NCBI RefSeq assembly: GCF_003385235.1
Contig: NZ_PQIA01000009.1
Coordinates: 48,997 to 112,996 of the forward strand
Direction: 5' to 3'
Length of the DNA stretch: 64,000 nucleotides
From: Amycolatopsis circi
GTDB lineage: Bacteria; Actinomycetota; Actinomycetes; Mycobacteriales; Pseudonocardiaceae
Part shown: piece after piece, positions 54,101 through 62,059 of the stretch
How the letters are laid out: each line of letters opens with the position of its first letter
Numbering within the stretch: position 1 is the stretch's first letter
Notes under the pieces: generated by a model
What the model was told of the DNA's origin: nothing
Seen by the model: the letters and a program-made list of their open reading frames with translations, nothing else
The model's database searches: none
Made by a program: the position numbers and the translations under genes

Positions 54101-54514
54101 CTGCACGACCGCGGACGGCTTGGCGTGCCGGGCGAGCTTCGTGTCGTAGACCTCGTAGCGGCCCTGGTCGTCGCGGAGGAGGAAATCGGCGCGGCCGGAA
54201 AACTCGCCGTCGTGGAAGACCGCCTGGTAGACCACCGGCGCGCCCGCGCGCAACGCTTCCTCGGTGGCCTTCGCCGCGACGACCGGATCGTGCTCCTCGA
54301 TCTCGACGACCTGCGTCCGCTCGGCGCGCAACCGTCCGAGCGTGGCCGCCTCGTGCGCCCGCCCGTGCTTCACCGCCAGCCGATCGGGTGCGGAACTGGG
54401 CCGCGGCGCGCCGGGTATCCCCGCCGCCAATGCCTGCTTGAGGATGCTCCGGTGCTCGCATTCGAGCAGGTCAGCGAGATCAGACGGCGTGTACATCGCC
54501 CGGCAGTCTGTCAT
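51146..54514 (-). CDS. RecB-like nuclease fused to SF1 helicase (TM0106 family)
   Basis: 1122 residues. The N-terminal nuclease (~1-300) has LLECEHRS with an early Cys, the PD-(D/E)xK core GRADFLLRD then YEVYDTKLARHAK (D-x-K), and a Cys group CTGCAFADHC (~205-214); the four Cys suggest an iron-sulfur cluster as in Cas4/AddB. An RNase H-like region follows (GDVFFDMEGDPYA, ~310). The C-terminal part is a Dna2/Upf1-like helicase: AVQGPPGAGKTYLAGKL (Walker A, ~755), VLVIDEAGQFALADAL (Walker B), LLGDPQQLPQV, GTVDRFQGQEAPVVV and LNVALSRAQ. It probably processes DNA ends or RNA-DNA structures; known defence links exist for this architecture, but none is shown here. Confidence 0.92.
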   Translation of the reverse strand: MTDCRAMYTPSDLADLLECEHRSILKQALAAGIPGAPRPSSAPDRLAVKHGRAHEAATLGRLRAERTQVVEIEEHDPVVAAKATEEALRAGAPVVYQAVFHDGEFSGRADFLLRDDQGRYEVYDTKLARHAKPSAVVQLTAYADALRRGGWPAGPEMHLLLGDGSTRSLRVDDFLPLVDRLRDRLQDRPPQLPDRIWADERPACTGCAFADHCSSAREADRDLSLVAGMRSEQRRKLATAGLGTIDALAGADPADRPRDMSEGTFASLRAQAAIQVRQDETGELAYEIIAPDALAALPEASPGDVFFDMEGDPYALAGTGLEYLFGAVTPDQRFTPFWAHSRAQEKRAFEEFIDFATARLAEHPDAHVYHYAPYEVTAIKRLAAVHGTREEAVDELLRSGAMIDLYAVVRKALRVGQRSYSIKYLEPLYMPEARDGDVKTAASSIEAYEDYLTLSSAGNAEQADEILRGIADYNEYDCVSTLRLHEFLHRVRAEAGIDLAEPDPESEVDALLRRTEEEEAAQRRAERAAAMAALVDPLLDGLPEDPADFTPDDHARALLAASVGYHRRETNPAWWEFFRQLAAPLSDLEVDTTCAVPLSVTAGEWVPPSGRLRTAKRTLVVRCDPDRPHPFAPGDDVRLRYGADARDAKVVSATAVEVTLEESSAPDQTSNDRPAAVLPGSPVRPSPKDEAVADLARLVGETLPALPSHPGVDLLRRIPRLRGGLPEPGEDLVATVITAVDQLDGSVLAVQGPPGAGKTYLAGKLIAHLVRSGRTVGVTSNSHKAVENVLSAAMENAPEMACAKRAKRTPDPELPWEQPKNNKALVQWREEHDTGHLVGGTAWTFANAAVREEPFDVLVIDEAGQFALADALAVSMCAKNVVLLGDPQQLPQVVQGTHPAGAEASALGHLIGDADIIPPELGYFLDLTRRMHPAVCAPVSNLSYAGLLHSHPTAERSIDGFPSGLYLATVEHSGNTTRSVEEAGEVVSVIKSLHGRSWEGRPLTDADFLVVAPYNLQARVVTRALSDAGFGDVRVGTVDRFQGQEAPVVVTTMTSSSAVDLPRGLDFLLSRNRLNVALSRAQSVAVLVCSPKLLEADIRTVDQMRLVSGMLGLLRDAREWIG

Positions 54515-54609
54515 GGGCGATGGTGGGCGCTAGCGAGGCGGGTGGCGACACGCCGCCCGGAATTGTCGGTGGCGGGTGGGATGATCTTGGGGTGGTTCGG
54601 AGGGGGTGG

Positions 54610-55155
54610 ATGCTCGTGACGGTCGTCTTGTCGATACCTCAAACCGAGTCCGCGGCCGCCTTGCGGTTGCGGCCGTGGCGAGCGGAGGATCGGCCGGTGC
54701 TGGTCGCCGCGCATCGTGATCCGTTGCTGCGCCGCCGGTTGACGAAGCCTCTCGTCGACGACGCCGAGGCCCGGCGATGGCTGGACGCGCAGGTCTCCGG
54801 CTGGGACTCCTCGACGCAGTTCAGTTTCGCGGTGGTGGCCGACGATGACTCGCCGCTCGGCCACATCGTCGTGAAGGTTCGCGACGCTGGGACCGCTGAG
54901 GTCGGTTACTGGACGGCCGCTCAAGCTCGGGGGCGCGGTATCGCTGCCCGGGCGTTGGAAACCACGTCCAGGTGGGCGCTCGGCACGCAGCAGTTCGTCC
55001 CGTTGAGCCGCCTGGAGCTGCTGCACGCCGAGGACAACCCGGCGTCCTGCCGGGTCGCGGAGAAGTGCGGCTACGTCCTCGACGAACTGCTGCCGCCAGC
55101 ACCGCCGGACTTTCCCGTCAGCGGGCACCGGCACGTGCGCGCCGCAAAAGGCTGA
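54610..55155 (+). CDS. GNAT family N-acetyltransferase (RimJ/RimL-like)
   Basis: 181 residues from ATG 54610 (GGAGG 6 bases upstream). ALRLRPWRAEDRPVLVAAHR at the N-terminus, acetyl-CoA-binding AQARGRGIAARALETTSRWA (~102-121, Q/RxxGxG/A) and LELLHAEDNPASCRVAEKCGY (~138-158) define the RimJ/RimL-type group. Substrate (a protein N-terminus or a small amine) unknown. It is divergent from the nuclease/helicase gene (95-bp gap). Confidence 0.9.
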   Translation: MLVTVVLSIPQTESAAALRLRPWRAEDRPVLVAAHRDPLLRRRLTKPLVDDAEARRWLDAQVSGWDSSTQFSFAVVADDDSPLGHIVVKVRDAGTAEVGYWTAAQARGRGIAARALETTSRWALGTQQFVPLSRLELLHAEDNPASCRVAEKCGYVLDELLPPAPPDFPVSGHRHVRAAKG

Positions 55156-55261
55156 CGACCAGCTGGGGACATCGTCGGCCATCAAGGATTTCGACAACCC
55201 AGCGAACCGGTCATACGTCTGCCTGCCGAAGAGGACTGGTAGGTCTCGTGGGCTTGCCCTG

Positions 55262-56128
55262 CTACGAGTCCGGAATTTCCGGGAGACCGCTAGCGGGCCT
55301 CTCCAGCCAGGCCACGACGGCGCGGACGAAACCGTCGACCCTCGACAAGGGCTTCCCGGTGAAGACCGCGTGCAGATGCTCGACGCCAATCGGGTCGTTC
55401 CACGCCTGAGCGCGCCGGAAGGTCTCCTCGTCGGCAGCCGCGCGGAGGACGTCCCAGCCGTGCCAGCTCGCGACGAGCGCCGCGTCGATGGCTGGGTCCC
55501 CCAAGATGGCGAGGTCCCAATCGAGGACACCGGTCAGTTTGCCGCTGGTGTCGAAGTGGACGTTGCTGCCGCCGAGGTCGCCGTGGACGAGTCTGGCGGG
55601 GACCTCCTTGAGTGCGAGCAGCGCGTCCAACCGCTGCTGGACGCATGGTTGCCACCCCTCGGGCAGTTGTGGGATCACCTCGCGCAAGATCTCCGCCCAG
55701 CCCAGGCCGTTGGCGTATCTGCGCGGCCGGTGGAGAACGGCTTCAAGCTCCGGTGAGATCTCAACCTCGCGCAGCGCGGTCAACAGCGAACCGAACGCCG
55801 CTGGGTCGCCGACGCCTTCTGGCAAACCTTCGCCGTCGATCCAGGAGACCGCGACGGCCGCGCGGTCTCCGAACGTCGTCACCGGAGTCAGCTGTTCTGG
55901 CACGGCGAAGGGCAGTCCGGCCGCGGCGACGGCGCGAAGGATCTCGACTCGGCGCGGCAGCTCCGCGGCGGAGTCGGGGCGTTTGCTGATCCGCACCGCG
56001 GCGACGCCGGGCAAGAGCACGACGTGGTGCATATTCCCTTGGGTGGCAAGGCGAGCGGAGTCCACCGCAGAACCGGGGACAAGGGCTTCGGCGATTTCCA
56101 GCACGTCAGCGGGGACCGGTTGAGCCAT
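55262..56128 (-). CDS. Aminoglycoside-phosphotransferase-like kinase
   Basis: 288 residues. Catalytic loop LVHGDLGGSNVHFD (~180-193) and metal site GVLDWDLAILGDPAIDAA (~201-218) are typical of APH/choline-kinase-fold enzymes; an N-terminal VVLLPGVAAVRISKR carries the ATP-binding Lys. Family members modify antibiotics or small alcohols; the substrate is not evident. ATG 56128 is preferred over GTG 56131. Confidence 0.9.
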   Translation of the reverse strand: MAQPVPADVLEIAEALVPGSAVDSARLATQGNMHHVVLLPGVAAVRISKRPDSAAELPRRVEILRAVAAAGLPFAVPEQLTPVTTFGDRAAVAVSWIDGEGLPEGVGDPAAFGSLLTALREVEISPELEAVLHRPRRYANGLGWAEILREVIPQLPEGWQPCVQQRLDALLALKEVPARLVHGDLGGSNVHFDTSGKLTGVLDWDLAILGDPAIDAALVASWHGWDVLRAAADEETFRRAQAWNDPIGVEHLHAVFTGKPLSRVDGFVRAVVAWLERPASGLPEIPDS

Positions 56129-56158
56129 CACGCCATGATGCCGGACCCGGCCGCAACC

Positions 56159-57067
56159 TCACCGGCGAGGAGGCAGCGGCACCACGTCCAGATCGCGGGC
56201 CACGTGGATCTCTCCGTCGAACACCTTCGCGGCCTCGTCGCGGAACCGGTCCGCTTCCTCGTACGGGTAGCGCTGCGAGAAGTGCGTCAGCAGCAACTCC
56301 CGGGCACCCGATTCAGCCGCTAGCCGGCCGGCGTCGGTGCTGGTCAGGTGGCCGTAGCGGTAGGCAAGGTCGGCGTCTTCGGCGCGGAAGGTCGATTCGG
56401 CGATCAGCAAATCCGCTTCGTGCGCGCAGGCGAACGCGCCCGGGCACAGGCGCGTGTCCATCACGAACGCGACCACTTGGCCTGGACGCGGTGTGCTCAC
56501 GTTCTCCAGTCGGACCACGCCGTGAGGTGTCTCTAGTACGCCGTCGGCCTGGAGTTTTCGGACGGCGGGGCCTTGCACGCCTGCTGCGGCGAGTGCGTCC
56601 GGCAACATCCGGATGCCGTCGGGCTCGGCGTAGCGGTAGCCGAAGCAGTCGATGCGGTGTTCCAGCGGGTATGCCGACAGGGCGCCACCTAGCGGGCCAG
56701 GTACGGAGATCGGCAGCGGGACCAGTTCGGCGCGTTCGTGGAACGACGTCGAGTGCCGCAGGCGGTCGAAGTACTCCTGGCCGGACGCTGGGTAGTGGCA
56801 GCGCACCGGGTGCGCGACGCCGTCGAGGGACAGCCGTTGGATGATGCCGGCGAGGCCGAGGCTGTGGTCGCCGTGGAAGTGGGTGACGCACAGGTGCGTG
56901 AGTTCGCTCGCCGTCGCCCCGGCGTACATCATCTGCCGCTGGGTGCCTTCGCCCGGATCGAAGAGGATGCCGTCGGCGTCGAAGCGCAGCAGGTAGCCGT
57001 TGTGGTTGCGGTGCCGGGTCGGCGTCTGGCTCGCCGAACCCAGCACGACTAGCTCGCGTCGGGACAT
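56159..57067 (-). CDS. rnz: Ribonuclease Z
   Basis: 302 residues from ATG 57065-57067. Metallo-beta-lactamase motif THFHGDHSLG (~62-71), GSASQTPTRHRNHNGYLL at the N-terminus and LLTHFSQRYPY near the C-terminus match the tRNA 3'-end endonuclease RNase Z. It removes 3' trailers from pre-tRNAs. The exosite flexible arm typical of the long bacterial form is compact here (FGYRYAEPDG region). ATG 57076 is a possible alternative. Confidence 0.95.
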   Translation of the reverse strand: MSRRELVVLGSASQTPTRHRNHNGYLLRFDADGILFDPGEGTQRQMMYAGATASELTHLCVTHFHGDHSLGLAGIIQRLSLDGVAHPVRCHYPASGQEYFDRLRHSTSFHERAELVPLPISVPGPLGGALSAYPLEHRIDCFGYRYAEPDGIRMLPDALAAAGVQGPAVRKLQADGVLETPHGVVRLENVSTPRPGQVVAFVMDTRLCPGAFACAHEADLLIAESTFRAEDADLAYRYGHLTSTDAGRLAAESGARELLLTHFSQRYPYEEADRFRDEAAKVFDGEIHVARDLDVVPLPPRR

Positions 57068-57221
57068 GACGATCATCTTCGCGCCACGCCCGGGCTCGCC
57101 GCCACCGAAATGAACTTCGCGGAAACAGCGGCGGCCGTCCGGGATGACATTCTCCGGACGGCCGCGCGCCGCGAACAATTGCCGCGCGAATTCGTTCGAT
57201 TACTTTCCGCGAATTCGATCT

Positions 57222-58187
57222 TCAACCGGCAACGGGAATTGCCAGCGTTTCCCGATACCAGTTCCGGGATTGGGCCAAACGGACGCCGAGTCCCGGTCCG
57301 GGGGACACGCCGGTGACTTCCCAGACCTTTCCGCTGTCGTACCAATGGTCCCGGGTGAGCAGCGACCATTGGTGCTCGCTGAGCCACGGCGTGCGTGCCC
57401 GGTGCTCGGCGAGCGGCAGGTCGGAATCGGGAATCGGCAGGTCAAGCAGGGTGCAGACGGCCTCGAGCAGCTCGCGGATCCGCACCGGTTTCGGGTCGGC
57501 GACGTGGAACACCTCGCCGGGCCTGCCCAGTGCCGGGTCCAGCGCGAACGCGCTGAGCACGGCAGCAAGATCCCAGGACGAGACCACTGATGTCCGCGCC
57601 GTGCCGCCCGCGGCCCAGGCGGGCACCGCTTGCAGCCACTTGACCAGCGCCGGGACCACGTGCCGGTCACCGTCGCCGTACACCAGGTGCGGGCGCAAAA
57701 CGATCCCGCCTGCCGCGCGGACCTGCTGTTCCCCGACCAGCCTGGTGCGGCTGGTGGCCGAGGCGGGCCCGAGGTCCATTGTGTCCTCGGGCTCGCCCCG
57801 GTGGTCGCCGTCGCGGTAGACCGCGCAGGTGCTGAGGCTGACGATGCGACGCGTGCCCGCGCGGTGTGCTTCCGCGAGAAGCCGGGCCGTGCCGCGATCG
57901 TTGACCTCCGCGCATTCCTCTTCGGTGCCGCCGATCCGGGACGCGGCGTGCACGAGCGTCGAAACGCCCGCGCACGCCCCGGCCAGCCCGGCGGCGTCGG
58001 TGAGGTCGCCTCGGTGGATCCGCGCGCCGGATCGCGCGATCCACTCCGGCACCGCACCGCGCGCCAGCACCCGCACGGCGGCGCCGCGGGCGAGCAACGC
58101 CCGCAGCACCGCCGAGCCGATGAACCCGGTCGCTCCGGTGAGGAGGATTTCCCCGGTCGTACTGTCCGCCCCCAGGCCGGCAGTCAT
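57222..58187 (-). CDS. NAD-dependent epimerase/dehydratase-type reductase of the butyrolactone island
   Basis: 321 residues. GATGFIGSAVLRALLARGAA (~19-38) binds NAD(P); STLVHAASRIGG (~82), SLSTCAVYRDGD (Tyr of the active site, ~120-131) and a late DPKPVRIRELLEAVC follow. The YxxxK Lys is not obvious, the downstream SATSRTRLVGEQQV occupies its place. ATG 58185-58187 overlaps the afsA-like stop (ATGA), so it is made together with the AfsA-like enzyme. In gamma-butyrolactone synthesis a reductase of this kind is expected to act on the condensed intermediate, which fits. Confidence 0.85.
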   Translation of the reverse strand: MTAGLGADSTTGEILLTGATGFIGSAVLRALLARGAAVRVLARGAVPEWIARSGARIHRGDLTDAAGLAGACAGVSTLVHAASRIGGTEEECAEVNDRGTARLLAEAHRAGTRRIVSLSTCAVYRDGDHRGEPEDTMDLGPASATSRTRLVGEQQVRAAGGIVLRPHLVYGDGDRHVVPALVKWLQAVPAWAAGGTARTSVVSSWDLAAVLSAFALDPALGRPGEVFHVADPKPVRIRELLEAVCTLLDLPIPDSDLPLAEHRARTPWLSEHQWSLLTRDHWYDSGKVWEVTGVSPGPGLGVRLAQSRNWYRETLAIPVAG

Positions 58188-59152
58188 GACCTGCGCATCG
58201 CCAGGATGCCGGTCGCCGCCGCGCGACCCTTCTGCTCCAGCACCACGCGCACCACGCGGGACCCGTCGGCGTCGGGTTCGAGTTCCTCGGCCACCAGCAG
58301 GCATTCGGAGTCGAACTCGACGTAGGCGGAGAACTCGAAATCCGAGCGCAACGGCAGCGCGTACGGATCGCCGAGCGTCAACAGCGCCGCCTGCCGCGCG
58401 CCCTCCAGCAGCACCATGCCCGGGACATGGTCCACCGAGTGGTCGAACAGCACCGGATGGTCCGGATCGAACTGCAGCGACCAGGTTCCCGGAACCGCGG
58501 TGTCCGCGACCAGCACGTCTTCCTCGCGGTCCCGGCCGACGAGCACCGGGTCCACCGTGGGCAGCGCGCGGGCTTGGAACGGCGTCGCCGCGAAGTGGTC
58601 GCCGCGCAGCCGGCGGTAGACCGCCGGGGACACGCAGCGCCAGGTCTCCGAAGCGGTGCCGACCAGTTCGTCGTCGCGGAAGCAGCCGAACTCGGCCCGC
58701 ATGCCGATGAGATTCTTGCCCCGGAACACCGGGTCGTGCGCGCTCGCCCGCAGCACCACGTCGATCGGCCGACCCTCGGTGACCAGCCCTTCGGGGGTGA
58801 TAGAGCTGGTCTTGCGGTCGGAGATGAACGCGTTGCCGAGCGAAACGCCGTAGGCGCGGTGCGCGATCAGCAGCCCCGCCTGGCGGCAGGTTTCCGCGTA
58901 CAGCATGGGGTCGTGCGACCCCGGAGCGCACGGGCCGAAGAAGCCGTGCCGGCGCGGCCACTGCGCGCCGACTTCGAACTGGCCCTCGCCCACGATCTTC
59001 AGGTCGGTGACGAAAACTTCCGAAACGGCCGCGCGGTGCACGAGATTGCGCGGGATCGTCTGCTGGAAGTCGACCGGGCGGCCGCCCGGCGAACTTTCGC
59101 CATCAGTGATGAAGGTTCTTCTGACAGACTCCTCTAACAGCGTACCGACCAT
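58184..59152 (-). CDS. AfsA-family gamma-butyrolactone synthase
   Basis: 322 residues with two hotdog repeats. Repeat 1 has HDPMLYAETCRQAGLLIAHR (~80-99), repeat 2 has DHVPGMVLLEGARQAALLTL (~240-259); both carry the conserved Glu and Gln/Arg of AfsA/ScbA/BarX. The enzyme joins a beta-ketoacyl chain to dihydroxyacetone phosphate, the first step of A-factor-type signals. It is the first gene of an operon with a reductase and is divergent from a receptor gene with an ARE-like site between them (59153-59332), the classic scbA-scbR layout. Confidence 0.95.
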   Translation of the reverse strand: MVGTLLEESVRRTFITDGESSPGGRPVDFQQTIPRNLVHRAAVSEVFVTDLKIVGEGQFEVGAQWPRRHGFFGPCAPGSHDPMLYAETCRQAGLLIAHRAYGVSLGNAFISDRKTSSITPEGLVTEGRPIDVVLRASAHDPVFRGKNLIGMRAEFGCFRDDELVGTASETWRCVSPAVYRRLRGDHFAATPFQARALPTVDPVLVGRDREEDVLVADTAVPGTWSLQFDPDHPVLFDHSVDHVPGMVLLEGARQAALLTLGDPYALPLRSDFEFSAYVEFDSECLLVAEELEPDADGSRVVRVVLEQKGRAAATGILAMRRS

Positions 59153-59224
59153 GTCGGTCCTCCCAGAAAAAAGTACTTCCCCAGTACCCCCACCACATTT
59201 TTAGCGGAAAGGCGCGGACAAAAC

Positions 59225-59247
59225 CATACCTACCTACCGGTTTTTTT
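59225..59247. promoter_or_regulatory. ARE-like receptor site between afsA-like and receptor genes
   Basis: CATACCTACCTACCGGTTTT followed by TTT resembles autoregulatory elements (ARE) bound by ArpA/ScbR-type receptors (ACATAC...CCGGTTTT pattern). Located ~70 bases from the afsA-like start and ~85 from the receptor start. Confidence 0.7.
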
Positions 59248-59332
59248 CTCTGGCTCCGACGGCCGCAACGGAGGTAGACTGGCGTGTCAGCGCGGCCGTT
59301 CCGGGCCCGCGGCTTCCCGAAAGGAGTGCGCA

Positions 59333-59956
59333 GTGGCTCGCCAGGAACGCGCGGAGCAGACCCGCAAGGCCATCCTCGACGCCGCCGCGTCCAGGTTCGA
59401 CGCGGTCGGCTTCCTCGGCGCGAGCCTGTCGGACATCCTCGCCGAGGCCGGAGTCACCAAGGGCGCGCTGTACTTTCACTTCAGGTCCAAGGAAGAGCTG
59501 GCGGACGCGTTGATCCGCGAGCAGTTCACCGTGTGGGACCCGCTGGCCGGCATCGACGATCCCGGGCTGCAGACCGCCATCGACCTCACCCAGAACATGG
59601 GGCACAGCCTGCGTTCCGACGTGCGCGTGCGCGCGGGCATCCGGCTGGTCATCGAGCAGGGCTCGTTCGTCACCCCGGCCGCGAACGCCTACAAGCAGTG
59701 GATCGACACCGTGCACGGGTTGCTGCTCGCCGCGAAAGCGGCCGGCGACCTGCGGAAAGAGATCAACGCGCACGATCTCGCGCAGTACGTGGTCGCGTCG
59801 TTCACCGGGAGCCAGCTCAGCTCGCAGGTGCTGACCGGGCGGACGGACCTGCACGAGCGGATCACGTTCATGTGGCAGATGATCCTGAACTCGGCGGTCC
59901 CGCCCCGGCGGCTGCACCGGTTCGATCCGGCCGGGACTCCCGCCGATTCCGAGTGA
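59333..59956 (+). CDS. Gamma-butyrolactone receptor (ArpA/ScbR-type TetR)
   Basis: 207 residues from GTG 59333 (AAGGAG 6 bases upstream). The HTH SLSDILAEAGVTKGALYFHF (~29-48) is the highly conserved receptor motif, followed by RSKEELADALI. The ligand domain holds Trp in QFTVWDPLAG and in YKQWIDTVHGLL; a Trp there binds butyrolactones in CprB/ArpA. Divergent from the afsA-like gene: the cognate receptor, releasing AREs when the signal binds. Confidence 0.93.
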   Translation: MARQERAEQTRKAILDAAASRFDAVGFLGASLSDILAEAGVTKGALYFHFRSKEELADALIREQFTVWDPLAGIDDPGLQTAIDLTQNMGHSLRSDVRVRAGIRLVIEQGSFVTPAANAYKQWIDTVHGLLLAAKAAGDLRKEINAHDLAQYVVASFTGSQLSSQVLTGRTDLHERITFMWQMILNSAVPPRRLHRFDPAGTPADSE

Positions 59957-59960
59957 GGTC

Positions 59961-59996
59961 CAGGACAGCGGACCGGGCGGTCGGTTCGCTGTCCTG
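59961..59996. terminator. Hairpin between the two convergent receptor genes
   Basis: CAGGACAGCG-N16-CGCTGTCCTG, a perfect 10-bp stem between stops at 59956 and 60056. Confidence 0.7.
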
Positions 59997-60055
59997 AAAC
60001 CGTTGTCGCGCAACGTGTTTCAAGGATCCGCCACGAGCAAAAGGTCGGTCGGCGT

Positions 60056-60685
60056 TCAGCTGCCAGTCGCCTCCGAGGCCTGCGAACTCACCGGTTGTGC
60101 CGCCTCGATCACCCGCCACAGCTCGGAAAGCGTGTTCGCCAGGTCCGTACCGGCCGGGATCGTCCCGCTCGCCGCCGCCGACTCGAGGCCCACGCAGGTC
60201 ACCAGGACCAGCAGCGCCGCCATGTCCGGGCGGACGTGCGGGCTCAGCTCCCCCGCTCCGTGCGCCGCGGCGATGTGCGCGCGCACCTGCCCCAGCCACG
60301 CGCGCACGAACGCGACGAACCGCGGGTCGTTCGAACCCATTTCGCGGGCGAGCCGGAAGCTCGCGCCCACCTTCGCGTCCTCGGCCAGCCAGCTCATCAG
60401 CGCCCGGCTCAGGTCGGCCAGCCTGCGCAGATGCGGACGGCGACCGCGTGCTTGCGCGACGTGCTCGTGCAGGACCGCGACCGCGGCCGACTGCACCTCG
60501 TCGCACACTTCGTCCTTCGACGAGAAGTGGAAGTACAGGCCGCCCTTGGTGACGCCCGCTTCGCGCGCGATGTCCACCATGCTCGTGGCCGCGTAGCCGT
60601 CGCGGTGCAGCAGCACCGCCGCGGCGTCCAGCAGCAGGTGCCTGGTCAGCTCCGCACGGGCCTGTTTCGTCACCGTCTTCCCCAT
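60056..60685 (-). CDS. Second ArpA-like TetR regulator (receptor or pseudo-receptor)
   Basis: 209 residues from ATG 60683-60685. HTH SMVDIAREAGVTKGGLYFHF (~38-57) is of the same receptor type as the neighbour. The ligand domain is different and lacks the neighbour's YKQW Trp, having MSWLAEDAKVG in its place, so it may be a ScbR2/pseudo-receptor that answers other ligands. It is divergent from the SARP gene with three ARE-like sites between. A frame to 60766 would run through an ARE site and is rejected. Confidence 0.9.
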   Translation of the reverse strand: MGKTVTKQARAELTRHLLLDAAAVLLHRDGYAATSMVDIAREAGVTKGGLYFHFSSKDEVCDEVQSAAVAVLHEHVAQARGRRPHLRRLADLSRALMSWLAEDAKVGASFRLAREMGSNDPRFVAFVRAWLGQVRAHIAAAHGAGELSPHVRPDMAALLVLVTCVGLESAAASGTIPAGTDLANTLSELWRVIEAAQPVSSQASEATGS

Positions 60686-60734
60686 CGTCTCGCGCCGGGA
60701 ACGGCACGGCGTGCGTTCCGGCCACCCCAGCATG

Positions 60735-60756
60735 ACATACCGACCGCCCGGTTTAC
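60735..60756. promoter_or_regulatory. ARE-like site upstream of the second receptor
   Basis: ACATACCGACCGCCCGGTTT followed by AC lies ~50 bases ahead of the receptor start and has the ACATACCGACC...CCGGTTT form of ARE consensus sites, suggesting autoregulation. Confidence 0.75.
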
Positions 60757-60805
60757 CAGAGTTCATGCCCGATTACCTGGCAACACGCGGCATCTCAAGA
60801 TCGAA

Positions 60806-60853
60806 ACAGACCAACCTCCCGGTTTTTCCTTGAAAACCGACCTCCCGGTTTGC
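60806..60853. promoter_or_regulatory. Two ARE-like sites ahead of the SARP gene
   Basis: ACAGACCAACCTCCCGGTTT (60806-60825) and AAAACCGACCTCCCGGTTTGC (60833-60853, here split for length as AAAACCGACC plus TCCCGGTTTGC) are a tandem pair 95-140 bases before the SARP start. They overlap a probable promoter (TATGGT). Confidence 0.75.
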
Positions 60854-60947
60854 TATGGTCCAGTGGTGGACCCGGCTCGGACCGGCAGGCAGCGGCGCTG
60901 GGGGCGCCGCCGGGCGGGTCCGGCGCGAGAGACACCGGAGGGCAGTC

Positions 60948-61715
60948 ATGCTGAACTACGAAATCCTCGGACAGATCAGAGTGAGCGGCCGGCCCGGCGT
61001 CTGCGCCCCGCGGGCCCGCAAGATCGAGACCCTGCTGTCCGTGCTGCTGGCGAAGAACAACCAGGTCGTGACCGCCGAGCACCTGATCGGCGAGATCTGG
61101 GGCGAGCATCCGCCCTCGCGGGCGAGTGCGGCGCTGTATGTGTACGTGTCGCAGCTGCGGAAACTGTTGCGGGGCACTAATAAGGATGCGGAAGAGAGTC
61201 CTGTGGTCACCAGTCCGCGGGGGTATTCGCTGCACGTCGGCATCGACGAGCTTGATGCTGATCGGTTCACTCGGCTTTACGAGCAGGGTCGTACGCTGCA
61301 TTGGGATCGCAGCTACGGGCAGGCGGCGAAGGTGCTGCGGGAGGCTACGAAACTGTGGCGCGGGCTGGCTTTCGGGGGGTTCATCGATTCTCCTGACGTG
61401 CAGGGGTATGCGACCCTGCTTGAGGAGAGCCGGCTTGGGTGTCTTGAGTTGCTGATGGAGACCGAGTTGCTCATCGGGCGGCATCGTGAAGTGGTCGGGC
61501 AGTTGTCCGCGCTCGCGAAGGAGCATACGCTTCGGGAGACGTTTACTGAGTATTTGATGACTGCGCTCGCTCGGTCCAATCGGCGGGCTGAGGCGTTGGA
61601 GACGTTCGCGTCGGCGCGGCAGAATTTGGTGCAGCAGCTGGGGATCGAGCCGGGGAGTTCGTTGCGGAAGCTGCACCACAGCATTCTTGTCGGGGAGATG
61701 TCGGACGCGGTTTGA
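60948..61715 (+). CDS. SARP-family pathway-specific activator
   Basis: 255 residues from ATG 60948 (GGAGGG 6 bases upstream): the small SARP form. Winged helix: YEILGQIRVSG, RKIETLLSVLLAKNNQVVTA, ALYVYVSQLRKLL and SPRGYSLHVG (~2-105). BTAD domain: LDADRFTRLYEQGRTL, KLWRGLAFGGF and RRAEALETFASARQNLVQQL (~105-250). It would activate a biosynthetic cluster once the butyrolactone receptors leave the AREs. No target cluster is visible in the window, so it may act at a distance or lie just beyond it. Confidence 0.94.
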   Translation: MLNYEILGQIRVSGRPGVCAPRARKIETLLSVLLAKNNQVVTAEHLIGEIWGEHPPSRASAALYVYVSQLRKLLRGTNKDAEESPVVTSPRGYSLHVGIDELDADRFTRLYEQGRTLHWDRSYGQAAKVLREATKLWRGLAFGGFIDSPDVQGYATLLEESRLGCLELLMETELLIGRHREVVGQLSALAKEHTLRETFTEYLMTALARSNRRAEALETFASARQNLVQQLGIEPGSSLRKLHHSILVGEMSDAV

Positions 61716-61833
61716 TCCTGTATCCGCGTTTGGGTTGGCCCGGTCTTCCGTCTTGCGGGGGGCCGGGTTCTTTGTGCGCGGCTGCGCCGCGAAAGAGTGG
61801 TTGCGTGGGGCACCCCGAAGCTGATTGTGCTGA

Positions 61834-61890
61834 CGGTCTGAGGGTGGTTGTCAAGGCGGGAAAGATGCCTTGACAACCACCCTCAGACCG
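61834..61890. repeat. 24-bp-arm perfect palindrome
   Basis: Arms 61834-61857 and 61867-61890 are exact complements (CGGTCTGAGGGTGGTTGTCA then AGGC) around a 9-base loop. Probably a terminator or a REP-type element behind the SARP gene. Confidence 0.75.
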
Positions 61891-62059
61891 CAGAGAAGGC
61901 TTCGTATCGGGGTGCGGGGGTGGTCTGGGTGCCTCGAACGTTGAGCGAATCGGTGGCGGTTCGCGGGCGGGGCCAGCGCCGCAATGCAGCATTGGGTGCA
62001 TTGCGACGCACCCGACGCCGCATTGCCGCATTGCGGTGCACCCCGGCAGGCGGGGACGG

